Shown in pieces: positions 8,849-23,369 of a stretch of DNA of 64,000 nucleotides; positions within the stretch are counted from its first letter, which is position 1; each line of letters begins with the position of its first letter. Where the stretch lies: contig JAYXKI010000008.1 of NCBI GenBank assembly GCA_037892935.1, positions 496,001-560,000 of the forward strand. The letters are read 5' to 3'. Under the pieces are notes generated by a model. It ran no database searches. It saw only the letters and a program-made list of their open reading frames with translations, and had not been told where the DNA came from. The position numbers and the translations under genes are program-made. The stretch is from Phlebopus portentosus (taxonomy: Eukaryota; Basidiomycota; Agaricomycetes; Boletales; Boletinellaceae).

Positions 8849-10562
8849 TGTGTGAGTGCAAGACTCGCCTTGTTGTAAGAACAGAACTGTGCTGCGAGAA
8901 TGAGATGCTCCAGTTGAGAATGAACATCTATGAAAACAAAACATTGCGTCGATCACGTTCCGGTCACGCGCATCGCGCCGGAAAACGAAAACGTGCTTGG
9001 CCCCAACGCGTCAATTTGAATATCTACCTCTTCTCAAATAATCCCAAACTTCACAATATCGCAGAATACTTTCGCAATGCGCAAGCATCTATCGTGACTT
9101 TCACAGCAATAATCTTGGTAAATTCATGCGTGCGACTTTTCTCCGACTGCAACTTCTTACTGTAACAATATTCTTGCAGAACTCACTGAGCGCCACAGCT
9201 CTCGCAAACTCCGTATATTCGTTTCTATGCCTGCAATCTCACAGATGTGAAAGAGAGCATCATCACGCAAAATAGCGTCTGCCGATGATACTGAAGGGTT
9301 CAATAAGACCGAAATACTCCCGCACGAGGTGTGAAGCGTCGCGCACTCCTGAATCTTGCTTCGACGATACGACCTCCTCGGTGGTCGGAATGCACGGTTC
9401 GGAATGGGAAAACTAGGGGACACTCATGGGCCTAAATTCTTTCAAATGGGTGAGTCAACTGATGAACAACTGTTACTCATCGCTTAGTATGACATCCTGT
9501 GAATCTGTCTTTACAAGACTCCGAGATTAGTTCCCAAGGACATAGTTTCTCCGCACGGTAGATACGAGATACATGAAGCCGCGGTGCATCGTTGAATAGA
9601 AACATGTTCTTCCGAACAAATGGATGCAACTGTGGCAACAGATGACGATAGGGAGGAGTGGCTTCACACCACGGCAACCAGTCGTATTCCGACAACCCAG
9701 AAGTACTCGATTCTTGGTGCTATCAATGGCTTCCATCGCGTGCATCTGTGACAAAGCGGGAGAGGGTCTTGTTCCGCGCGATGCGGATCATGCGGTGCTG
9801 AGATTGTCGACTTCCAAGCTAAAGCAACTCGGGGTTTCCTCGCAAGTAATGGAACACAGTATTCGTTCGTGGCTCTTGCCAGACGGAGCAAGCTACTACG
9901 CTTTACATTCTGAAGAAAAACGTCGGAAATGTGGACCAGAGAAAATCCCGTATTGTGAGCTTCCTACATATTCCCTTTGCGTATATGTGTCCTGATCACG
10001 TCGTCAACAGGAATGACAAATTGGCCGGCTTTGAAACGCATTCTAAGCACTTCACTTTTTAAGTACGGCTTCGTGCTTCTCTTACCTGGCCGAATTCATT
10101 TACCTATTTGTTGCTTAAAGATCATATTGAGGTTGAGCTCTCCACAAATATTCTGTGAATGGCGATACCTGATTCCTTCCGCCTGCCTCTTACTGTCCAA
10201 GTAGTTCCGTTTAGGCGACCAAAAAGATATAGCGGTCCTTGCCGTTGAGCTGTATTTCAAAAGAGAAGCAACAAGAAGCGGTGCTTGAGATGCTATGTTG
10301 GAGCAGATGACCATCTTTGACGGTTCTGCAACTCGAAAATAGGACGTCCACAACCCGGCTCACGAATTTAGTCGTTTCATGCGGAGAAATTCTGCAATGC
10401 AGGCTCAAGTAACTGGCTTACTAGGAATCACGCATTCCAAAGTCAGACAGAAGAGTCCACTAGCTTCATAATGTTACAATCTGGTTTGTAAGTCTCCAGT
10501 CCGCTACGATCTGTCAGTCTGTGCCAATCTATTTTACAAATTTATCTTTAGGACGTCCTTTC
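8849..10562. other. Long intergenic stretch, no gene recognised
   Basis: About 1.7 kb. The longest open frame (9624-9995, plus) has no recognisable motif and no splice-consistent extension. Base composition is ordinary. Possible remnants of an old gene on the minus strand (9480-9990) are too degenerate to call. Confidence 0.4.
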
Positions 10563-11969
10563 TTAGCCCTCCCGAAGAAGTTTGTCGAGGTCGACAGGAA
10601 CACCCTCACTGGTTAGCGCCGCCTGGATGACAGCAACGTCTAAAAGAGCTGCGCGAGGATCCCCGAGTCCGTCGTCCGTGCCTTTGATCGCGTTTAAGAA
10701 GTTCTCAATCTCTGCCTGGATACTCTTTTGTTCCTCTTCAATGATTTCCTCCGCTTCTTCAAGTTCATCACCTTCTTTCTCCTGCTCACGAGTGACAATG
10801 TGCAAAGTAACGCGCACAACGCTCTTGTTTCCAACTTTTACGCCGGTGGCGATTTCCAACCAGCCTTTGTCTCCAGTGAGAATTATCGTGTTGCCGACTT
10901 CCGAACGGGAAGGGGCTGGCGCTGCGAAGCTCAATTCAAAAATACCATGTGTCTTCTTGTCCTTTGACTCGCTCGATCTCTCCGATACAGGCGTGCAGGA
11001 AATCAGAGCAGTGATTGTATCCTGCGGAGGTAGATGTGGCCTAGAAAGCGATGCGAAAGACGTGACCTGCTTGAGTGGATCCAGCAACAATGTACGCAAT
11101 ATCGCAACGGAATGAACACCTCCGTCGAGCTGGGCACATGGTGCATATCAGCGATCATGGCTTCGACGAATCCTGAGGAGAAGAAAATGGACACACGAGA
11201 AAACCGCCCTGGTACTGGAAACGCGTGGATGGTTATTAGAGTTTCGTTCCTTTCGTGCAAATCAGGGAAATACACACGTCAGGCACAGTACGCCACGGGG
11301 TCTTGTACCACTTGCTATCCTTGTCCACATATCCAACAGCCGTGAGTCTGAAGAACCGGACCGCTCCTATCTTACCCTGTCTGATCGCCTTCGCAGCCCT
11401 CCGGTAGCCCGGCTCGGCTTCGTAGTTTTCCGCGACACGCCATACGAGACCCTTGGATTTGAATTCTTTCTCATATGATGCGATGAGGCTGAGACCAGAC
11501 TTGACGTCTGCTGCGACGGGCTTTTCCGATAAGACATGTTTTCCGGCCTGAAGACATTTTATGATAATTTCCGGCTGTGTTGTGATCGGAAGTGCGATTA
11601 TAACGGCATCGATGTCGGCGCGCGCAAGGAGCGCATCAAGCGTTGATCCGGACCCGGTGCTGTCGTCAGAATAGATTTTAGGCGGAGCTTCCAGTTTCAA
11701 GGTCGCTTTCGCGGAGTCCGCAAGCTCTGATGCTGATTTGTATGACCGAGAGTACACGGCTCGCAGAATGACTTTACTTCCGAGCTCGGCTACGGCCGGC
11801 AGGTGTGCTGCACAGCAAGGGAACAGAGACAGACAACAGGCGGTGAATCTTCGTGAATTTATGCAACGCAACAGAATCGAGACATGTGCAGACCTTCCTT
11901 GGCGAATATTCCTGCGCCCAGGATTGCGATGGCGGTGCACTGCGACCCTGCTGAAGACTGGAAGGACAT
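10563..11969 (-). CDS. Gfo/Idh/MocA family oxidoreductase
   Basis: This is an NAD(P)-dependent dehydrogenase of the family that acts on sugars, inositols or dihydrodiols. Four exons join in phase: 11894-11969, 11278-11807, 11197-11214, 10563-11129; 396 residues. The N-terminal Rossmann fold shows ILGAGIFAKE (residues 17-26). The family-defining substrate motif EKPVA follows at about residue 120. The C-terminal domain has LDGGVH, the usual catalytic-region motif of the alpha/beta half. A 100-residue C-terminal part ends in a conserved helix (AALLDVAVIQAALTSEG). One exon is only 18 nt (YQGGFL); without it the conserved GGF...LDGGVH block is broken. An acidic Glu-rich insertion lies near residue 340. 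Substrate is not deducible. The gene is divergent from the GH1 gene, with 186 bp between starts. Confidence 0.87.
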
Positions 11970-12155
11970 GGTGGTGGAAAGCGAAGAGAATCAAGAGATG
12001 AACTAGGAAGATCTGAGAAAGACACGCCGAAGATCTCCCGTCCCCTCGGGAATTTGTCGGTATCCTTACCTGAATATATATAAGTAATACATGACTTTCC
12101 TCAAGGCCGTCCTCTCATCAGACAAATCGTGGCCCGCTCGAAAATCTTTGAAACG

Positions 12156-15137
<2,982 letters not shown>

Positions 15138-16201
15138 ATATAGATCCCACCAGTCCGTATTCGTATCATCCAGTATCCAGGCTTCGACTCTGTCTCCTCT
15201 GACTTCATTGCGCCACATTCGGACTCGTTTTCATACTTCTTGAAAATTTCCCAGCTTCTTCCCTATCTCCTTCCTGCCTTCCTTTTCCCATCTAGTTTGA
15301 CACGATTCGCTTATGACCTCAATTGCCTCAGTGGCTTGTACGATAGTCGGTAAGAGTAAGTACTTCGTTCGCAGCGGGCTATGACGACGATGCGCTGTCG
15401 ATCTAGTTCGAAGTTAGTAAGTGTTTTGGCTGAGAAGAGTTATAAATACATTTTCTCGTCGCGTTCTCTCATGAGTGGTCCGAATCTACTCCTTTAGGTC
15501 TATACAGTTGTAGGGCCTTTATCCTACGTTTCGCCGTTCCGTAGCGAAAAGTGTTAGAGAGGGAAATGCTACCTGGGACTTCGAGACGACGTATGGTATG
15601 CTACCGGTTGCTTCTCCAATGCTACGGTATGGGAACATGAATGGACTGAAGATAAGTGCGAGTCGAAGACGAACAGTATCTTGTTACCCTCGTTAACTCT
15701 ACGAGTTTGACTTGCATGCGAACTCACACTGCCATCAGCAATTCTGCGTTTTACAAAAAAAAAAGTCAGGCTATGCTGAGAAAATTTCCGGGCCGGTTTT
15801 GCACTCCACGCATTTTCCAGCGCTTTGATCCAAGTTCACTGCTACTGATTGTTGTGACGGTATACAACAGGGCTGAGCCTAGGAAGACGGAATATCGATA
15901 TGGCTGTGTTTCGTCGTCGGAAACAGTCGAGAAATTCAGACTCTCAAATTGAATGGAATGGATTTGAGTGGGGACCGAACTCGAACTGACCGGTGACCGA
16001 GGACCATCGTTACATTATGTAAGGTAAGGTTGAATTGGAAGATCTGATAAAGATCGGCGCTCGTGCGTGACTAAGCTGCTTCTTCGGCAAATCAAAGGGA
16101 CTGACACACAACCACTCACCATCCAACTTGCAGACGACGGCGAGCTCGTTGCTCACCATCTCTCATCGTTGCCACTGTTCAGTCACGACTAGTTACGAGA
16201 A
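15138..16201. other. Intergenic, 3' flank of GH1 and 5' flank of the Zn2Cys6 gene
   Basis: No gene recognised. The first 200-300 bases are probably 3' UTR. An A10-like tract lies near 15755. Confidence 0.45.
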
Positions 16202-18262
16202 ATGTCTATGCCTACGGGCGGCTATGGAGGGCCGCTCCCCTCTGGGCACCAATTGGACCATCAAATACTGTCGACTTCAGGACTTGCGACTGTGCCGTCG
16301 AACGATACAATAGACGGGGAGGACGACCAGGAGGGGCGGAAAAAGAACAAGAACGGGAAACGGCGGAAGGTGAACCACGCGTGTGTGTACTGCCGGCGGA
16401 GCCATATGACGTGTGATGACAGCAGACCCTGCAAGCGCTGGTAAGTCCCATTTCTGGTTCTATCTGGTCCAGTTCGTAATTCCTTCAATATATGCAAACA
16501 GTGTGAAACGTGATATTGGTCACCTCTGTCACGACGAACGTAAACCTCCGACGACGACGACGACCAGCACGACTCCCAAACATGGCGAGGCTACATCCGC
16601 CGTCGGAGACAGTATTTCTGCCATGAGTTCCAGTGCGGATCAGTCAAGAAGTCTACAGCGTAAGTTTCCTTGCGCCGATCATCCTAGTACCCGTTGTTTG
16701 ACTTTCGTCTGTCTCTAATCAGAGAATTATGGTCTTGGCACGGATGCATCGACGATAATGCCGTGGAACGTCGGTGTCGCCATGAACAACTACGGCTTCC
16801 CCATCGATTCCGGTGCAAATAACAATGAATTCTCTTTCCTCACGTGCGTGCCCCTTCCTCCATCGTGGCATTGCATATGACAAATTTGCTGATGCGATGT
16901 GAAATGAAGGGAGTTCTTGGAAAACTTGGACGAGCAGTCGTTCTTCACTCAACCCCAGAACCAGTCTGCTCCTCCTGGACTGGGGAATATCTCCGTCCCA
17001 CAGCAGCACCACCACCAACAGGCTCAACATCAGCAGGGACAACCAACACCCTATCAGTCCCAACAACTCCCCTTACCTGACAGTAGCAGTAGCGGTAGCA
17101 CACCATTCACAACTATCCAAGAAGCGCAACAACAAAGTCAACATCAGCAAAATACTTCCTCTTCAGGTATACCAATTGACCCGAGTATCATGGAGCCGCC
17201 GAAGCACAAAGAGAACGTACAGCCGATTCTACCATCCGCGACAAAGAAAGAGCGGTTCTTCCTCATAGCTGCCGACCAAGGGACGGGTTCACGCGACGAG
17301 CGGCTCAACCGCGTCATCCAGGCGAAGTATGAGGCGGGCCTGCTGAAACCTTATAACTACGTCAAGGGCTATGCCAGGCTCTCAAAATGGATGGACAGGA
17401 AGTGAGTTATAGATTAACTGGGTTATGCATGAAGCTCCGATTACCGAGTCATCGTTGTTTTTAAAGTGTATCGCAAGACTCGAAGCAGCAAATCCTGCAG
17501 CCCCTATCTGTATTGCGACCAAAATTCCGAGTATATCGCTTATTTACTTGGCTTGAAATCGGAAGACTAATGTAACATCACTTCCAGGCAGTAGCTCAGA
17601 CTCTGAGAGACATGGTACGCCTCCGTTACCACATGACTTTCTCAGTCGACTTGGCTCACAGATCTCATCAGGACCTCGTCTTCATCGAAGAAGCCTTCGA
17701 GCGGCTACTTCTCGACTACGATCGTGTGTTCTCTGCTATGGGCGTGCCTGCGTGCCTGTGGAGACGAACAGGCGAGATCGTTAAGGGGAACCGAGAATTT
17801 GCGGAGCTCGTTGGAGTGGATGATTACATGCTTCGGGATGTAAGCATTCGTGCTATCCGACATGTTTGACTTATGATTTATATGTTTTACTATGTAGGGA
17901 CGACTCTGTATTTACGAGATGATGGCTGAAGAGTCGGCAGTGAACTACTGGGAGGTGAGACTCTGACTTCCTTCAACTCATAACCTTACTAAACCTCCGC
18001 TCCTCACTTAAAGAAATACGGCCAAGTAGCCTTCGACTCGAGCCAGAAAGCCGTACTCACCTCCTGCGTCCTGCGATACAAGCCCCTCATCACCTTCTCC
18101 TCCTCGGGCTACAACACCCCCGTGTCGCACCGCCGCTCCTTCAGCAGCCCGAAGAACGAGAAGAAGGAGGAAGGGTTCGTAAGCTGCTGCTTCTCGTTTA
18201 CGATCAGGAGGGACATGGTTGGGATCCCGAGTATGATTGTGGGGAACTTCATCAAGTGCTGA
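16202..18262 (+). CDS. Zn(II)2Cys6 transcription factor, ERT1/AcuK-like gluconeogenesis regulator
   Basis: The gene encodes a fungal binuclear-zinc DNA-binding activator of the group controlling gluconeogenic genes. Nine exons join in phase: 16202-16440, 16502-16659, 16723-16843, 16910-17401, 17467-17530, 17588-17614, 17672-17839, 17898-17954, 18014-18262; 524 residues. The zinc cluster is CVYCRRSHMTC then CKRCVKRDIGHLC (about residues 63-91), preceded by a basic patch. A Gln/His-rich linker follows (about 200-250). Then comes the conserved ERT1 block RDERLNRVIQAKYEAGLLKP...GYARLSKWMD, and a PAS-like domain with CLWRRTGEI and FAELVGVD. The C-terminal half matches the family to the end. ERT1-like identity is by recognised blocks; targets are inferred from the family. 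Confidence 0.9.
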
Positions 18263-18516
18263 GCGAGGTTCGCCTACGTGTGGGTAAGAGAGGTGGTCGA
18301 GTTCTTTCTTTTGTTTCTTTTTTTGTGGTGCGGTAGTTAGCCGTTGACGTTAATGTGAATGTTGCTTGCTCTCTGAATATTTGTACTTTTCCTCTTTCGC
18401 GAGTGTAAACGTTTGTATTCTATCTGGCTTAGTCTGGGCAAACAGATGTTTTGTCTACGCCAACTCAAGACAGAACGTCTGGACGAGCGCTTTGAATGTC
18501 GCGGAAAAGAGAGAGA

Positions 18517-20681
18517 TCACGTCCGCGCAACGAGGAATACTTCAGGTACGTCCGGACTTTCGTATGGCGCCAACCGCACTCTCAGCTTGTTACTTCCTTC
18601 TTCATTCCCTCCTCCTTTTGATTCCTCACAATCTGAATTAAAAATACGTTCAACCTGCAATGAAAATGTGTCCAAATGAATTTGTCGCACGAATCTTTTA
18701 AACACACCGTGCAAAAGGTCTGGCTTACCTGCCATACACGCGTCTGGACGCCAAACTGCGCCAGTCGCTCACCAAACTGAGTCGCAAGCTCCTCAAGCTC
18801 GTCCATGTTTGGTAACGGGTTCTGCGTTCCCCTTTGTCCACTCGCTGCAAAACGAGAGTCTGCCTCCCTGCGCTCTACAAAAAGTCCACCGCTCCCCTCC
18901 TCCTCGTCTTCCTCGTCATCGTCGTCATCCCCATCGAGGTTGTACGGTGAGAAAGGTAGAGTACGAGCGAGGTTAGCTATAGCGTAAGCATTTGAACGAC
19001 CGAATCCTACGCTTGACGCGAAAGAGGTGGCGCGAGTGGTCATGGGGTTAAGCGCAATTGTTACGTGTAATGTACGAAGTGTTTGCGATTGAGCAACTAC
19101 AGGTCCAAGCTGAAGCTGCAGAGAAAGATTTAACGTTACGAAATAAAGTGAAATAAAAATCCATGAACATATTATACTCAATACACTACTCGGAAGAACG
19201 CACATACCAATTCCTGCCGCCTCAAAGTTACAAATAATTCTTCCAACCTATTCGCATTCTTCGCGAGATAGTCGAGGGACGACAAGTCCATAGGCAGTCG
19301 AAGCACTGCAAATCGCGTCAAAGATTCCCTATGTATATCTGCGATACTCCGTATAAATCCCGTATTGAGGTCATAGATGGATTTGACTCTGTCGCCCGTA
19401 GCGTATAGATGGAACTTTCCGAGAGCTGACGAGTGGAAAAGGAGGGCCTCCACACTTGAGAGCCAGGATTGAGTAGCCCCCGATATCGGAGCAGTTAAAG
19501 TAATAGAAGAAAGCTTTGTGAGTGAGCGCGAGCTTGATGCAGCGAACTCTTTCACGTCCTGTAAATCGAATCAAACAATACGGATAGACGAACCAAGCGA
19601 CGAAAATCAGAATCTTCGGCTGAGCACTGCATATATGAAGATGCTGACATACAAATGACGGAGATAGGCCTTCTAGTGCCAAGTCCGTTATTCCGGGAAC
19701 ATTCTCGCGAAGCAAGTGAATCAATCCTTTCTGAGTTATCTTTGGGCAACCCGCCAGATGCAGTTTTTTCAATCCAGACAAAGACGGTGCCATTTCTTGG
19801 AGCCAGGCATCACTAACAACAGAAGTGAACTTCAATCCATTTCCATTAGATATGTTTGCAGGTACACAATAATAGATTAATCCGGCACTTACCTTGCAGA
19901 TAATTGTCAGCTCCTGAAGGGTCTCAAGGTTCCTTTGGAAACAACCCGGAAGAGCGTGGACGACTTCCGCAGTGGGCATAATTACACTAATCCTTCTCAA
20001 TCTTGCAAACCTGAGGAGCAACTCAGGATCGTAGTTATGCGCGTGTCGTCCATTTATTTCAATGGCTTGCAAAGAAGGACAACGCGATAGAGCTTCAAGG
20101 ATGTCTTCCTTAAGTGTCCCGTCCCTCGTCCATGTGCAAGAAGTTAGATTAACGCAGTTTGCTAGACCGGAGACGCAGAGGTGGGTGAGCTGGTTGGCGC
20201 TATCACGCGATATTGCTTTCGGAAAGTCACGCAACTCTGGTTGTACGTGTACTTCAGAAGCGGTAAAAGAGGGCACAGAGAGGATTCCCACCTAGCCTAC
20301 GGACATATCGAGCCAACTTCGGACAGTTGCACAGTGTCCGGAAAAGCTGAGTTGCCTTTACACGAAGACCGTGAAACAGACCAGTAGCTCACCAACCATC
20401 CACAATCTGCCACAAAGTACTATCCTACTTACCCGATTCTTCGCTTCCCTGTACCACGCATATATCGCAGGTCGCTCATACAACACAGGAACGGTGGATT
20501 CGTGGAAGTCCTTATTGACGAGACATAGTTGAACGAGATGACTTGGTCTTAGGACATGCTGAATGATAAGCGGGAGGAGTTCCACTGGGAGGTCAACAAA
20601 CAGCATCAGTTTGAAGCTCAACCCAAAGTTGTCCTTTGGCCGAATTAACTCTGGGTGGAGACTACGCGATGAGCCGATCAT
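18517..20681 (-). CDS. F-box/leucine-rich-repeat protein
   Basis: Such proteins are substrate receptors of SCF ubiquitin ligases; the F-box binds Skp1 and the LRRs bind the target. Seven exons join in phase: 20433-20681, 20292-20355, 19893-20236, 19653-19829, 19208-19558, 18729-19115, 18517-18654; 569 residues. The F-box is FVDLPVELLPLIIQHV followed by LCLVNKDFHESTVPVLYE (about residues 28-70). LRR-like segments include LTHLCVSGLANC, LQAIEING, LKKLHLAGCPKITQKG and ITDLALEGL. A run of Asp/Glu lies near residue 455. The start could instead be the Met at 20606, nearer the F-box. Intron 3 (63 nt) has no stop and keeps frame, so retention would insert 21 residues. The substrate is unknown. Confidence 0.82.
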
Positions 20682-21028
20682 TCTCAGGCGATCATGCCGA
20701 TCATATTAATGTTAATAAGAAAGTGGTATAAACAGAGAAAATGAATCAATGTATGTACACTATATGGTAACAGACGACCTATGATACCTAAGGTTAATAA
20801 TTAAAGCCACTATTCAGAATGAGAGTCGAAAGAAACAGTCCGTGTTTGAGTTTCGATAGTAATTGTCGGTTGCTCTGAAAATTCAAAACGATATCAATAG
20901 CAGGAGTCCCAAAAACTATGTGGTGAGGTATGAATGAGCGAATCCTCTCCGTATCTCTAATGTTCCAACAGTCCATGCACATTCCATATCATCTTGCTTA
21001 AATCGACAATCCCACAACACAAGGGTGT
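20682..21028. other. Intergenic
   Basis: 5' flank of the F-box gene and 3' flank of the GDP-mannose pyrophosphorylase gene. Nothing else seen. Confidence 0.5.
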
Positions 21029-22894
21029 TCATAAGACCGTCTTCCAGCCTTGGTCCCTGCACTTCTTCACTAGGCGCTTCACTTCCTGTGAACGGGCACG
21101 GGTTGTGACCATCAGAGCGTCGGGCATGTCGACGATAACAAGGTCGTCTACACCGAGACATGCAACGAGACGGCCAGAGCCGGGAACGACGATGCCTCCG
21201 GCAACTTGCTCCGTCAGAACTGCAAACAAGGCAACTAGGTGAAATGAAAATTTGGGAAAACGCAAGGTACGTACCAAGCCGTTGATCTCCCAGGACCTTC
21301 GGCTGATTGGCCTCAGCAGGCAACATCTCAGAAAGCGACGAGAAGTCTCCGACATCATCCCAACCGAAAGTAGCTGGTACGACAGCAACGCGTCCCTGCG
21401 CAGCAGCAGGCTCAGCGACAGCATTATCAATCGGGATCTTCTCCAGGGAGTGCCAGACTTCTGAGAGTGTCGTCTGACGGAGACTCTCATCATCCCAGCA
21501 TGCAGCGATGCGCGTGAGGCCCTCGTACAACTCGGGTTTGTACTCGTTCAAGAGTTCCATGAGGAACGAAGCCCGGGTGACGAACATACCGGCGTTCCAC
21601 CGGTAGTTACCTGTCGCAAGGTACTGCGCAGCCGTACGTGCATCAGGCTTCTCCTTGAAGCTCCCCACAAGCCGAGCGTTCGGTGCGTTAGGAAGCGAGA
21701 GATGTTCGCCAAGCCGAACATACCCGAAACCTGTGGCAGGATGCGATGGCGCAATACCGATCGTGACGAGATAGTTATCTTGTGCGACTTCGACGGCTTC
21801 TGCGATTGCGGATAAGAAGGCATCGTCGCCGTGAATCATATGATCTGCTGCGAACGAGCCGATTATCGCGTTCGGATCGCGACGAGAAAGGACAGCTGCT
21901 GCTAGACCAATGGCAGCCATCGAGTCTTTCGGCCCTGGCTCAGTGAATAAATTGTGTGGTTGCAACTCAGGAAGTTGATTGCAGATGGCAGTTGAATGCG
22001 CTGGACCGGCGACCACTGTCGTACGCGAAGGAGTCGAAAGGGGCACCAAGCGATCCCAAGTAGCCTGTAGTAGTGAGCGACCGCAGAGGCTCACATCAAG
22101 GAGGAACTTGGGGTGCTCCTCTCGGGAAAGCGGCCAAAGACGCGTGCCAGCTCCTCCAGCAGGAATAACGACATAGAATCCGGGAATTTCTCGAGCCGTG
22201 AATGGATAAGATGTAAGAGCATTGTCACCCAGTGGCGAAGGCACGTAGGGGGCAGGCGGAATCACAATAGAAGGTATCGAGTTCGGAGACAAGAAAGGTG
22301 ACTTTGCCCGAATTTTCGGGGAGCCAGGAGCGGGAGTTACGAATCCGGGAGTATGGGTACCTGAATAGTAGCCATTTTGATTCTAAAAATCAGGTACGTT
22401 TAGGTTCACAATCATATAAAGTTTGAAAAAAATCATAGATGTAGAAAAACGGTACGTTCGTTGATCATATCGAACCAAAAGCCGCCATATCAAGTAACAA
22501 ATGGTCCATTCCACCAGCTCCTTGCTTGAGCTCATGGTGATGTCGTATGAGGCAGTGTAGACCCGAGAACCAAGGGAATGAACGAGTGTTAGAATATGGT
22601 CTTTCGGCTTACCATCGCAGCATCTTTCACTAGCCTCTCTAGGTTTGAGTTCGCCATACGCAACTCAGCACATTGCTGGCGGAGCTCTGAGATTTCTCTG
22701 GCCTGAACGTTGGCAAGATTACTTATGAGTGTTTAGAGAGTTTAAGTAGTATCACAGCTACGCACCGACTTGGTCACAACATCCATAATCTTCTCAAACA
22801 TAGACTCGACACCCGTGGGCACCGGTGCTCGTGCCATAGTCTGCTTGGGCGAGGCCGAAGTGAGACCAAGTCCCTGAGAGTGAGCGAACGACAT
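21029..22894 (-). CDS. Mannose-1-phosphate guanylyltransferase, ManC type, with N-terminal coiled coil
   Basis: The enzyme makes GDP-mannose from GTP and mannose-1-phosphate, for glycosylation and wall mannan. Four exons join in phase: 22766-22894, 22613-22702, 21275-22382, 21029-21219; 505 residues. The nucleotidyltransferase signature GGAGTRLWPLSREEHPKF starts near residue 142. FKEKPD, NAGMF and the C-terminal DDLVIVDMPDALMVTT are all of the bacterial ManC kind, not of the eukaryotic Psa1/GMPPB kind. The first 73 residues include a predicted helix ISELRQQCAELRMANSN with heptad-like leucines. The catalytic part has no usable ATG of its own (the first frame-opening candidate is TTG), which supports the upstream exons. 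Exon 2 could also splice to a short terminal exon at 22465-22530. Catalytic assignment is firm; the leader is well supported but not proven. Confidence 0.85.
22465..22530 (-). other. Candidate alternative terminal exon of the ManC-type gene
   Basis: After an ATGAG acceptor the frame continues in phase from exon 2 for 21 codons and stops: LKQGAGGMDHLLLDMAAFGSI. Use of this exon would give a 94-residue coiled-coil protein without the enzyme. The acceptor lacks a strong pyrimidine tract, so this is tentative. Confidence 0.3.
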
Positions 22895-23369
22895 TGCAAA
22901 GACCAGCTAAGCAAGAAATGATGTATAGAGCGACTTTGACGAGGGTTGGAAGATAAGAGGGGAGACAAGTTGTGTGCGCAGTCAATTTATGGTAGAGCGG
23001 CGGCAGACGAACGTGTATTGATATTTGTGCCAGCGTCCCGGATCACGGTCACTGATGGATTATTGCCACTCCCTTCTGTTCGTGTCCTGCTAGCGACAAA
23101 GGAGACACAGGCTCGTCGTCAAGCGATGGCGTTGCTATCTTTTCTGAAATGATTGACTATGAGCCGGAAATTGCAAAGAAATGACTTAGTGCGAAAATTC
23201 CATGTTGTCGAGTGCAGTGCCCGTGTGGGTAATGCCGATCATGACACGTGGCACGTCCTCGACACATCAACTTGCTGCTTTAAGAAGTATTATGTGAGCG
23301 TGTCACTTCTAACTACTGTACATGTAAGCACGACAAGACTCTCAACATACTCTCATTCAAACCACCACT
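22895..23369. promoter_or_regulatory. Shared promoter region of two divergent genes
   Basis: 475 bp separate the ATGs of the ManC-type gene (-) and SPT5 (+). No specific site is claimed. Confidence 0.4.

Noticed and set aside
9624..9995. 123-codon plus-strand open frame
   Set aside because: No motif, no splice-consistent continuation, and comparable open frames exist on the minus strand.
10582..11115. Plus-strand open frame of 177 codons
   Set aside because: It is the exact antisense of the oxidoreductase exon, with Ser/Val-rich composition typical of a shadow.
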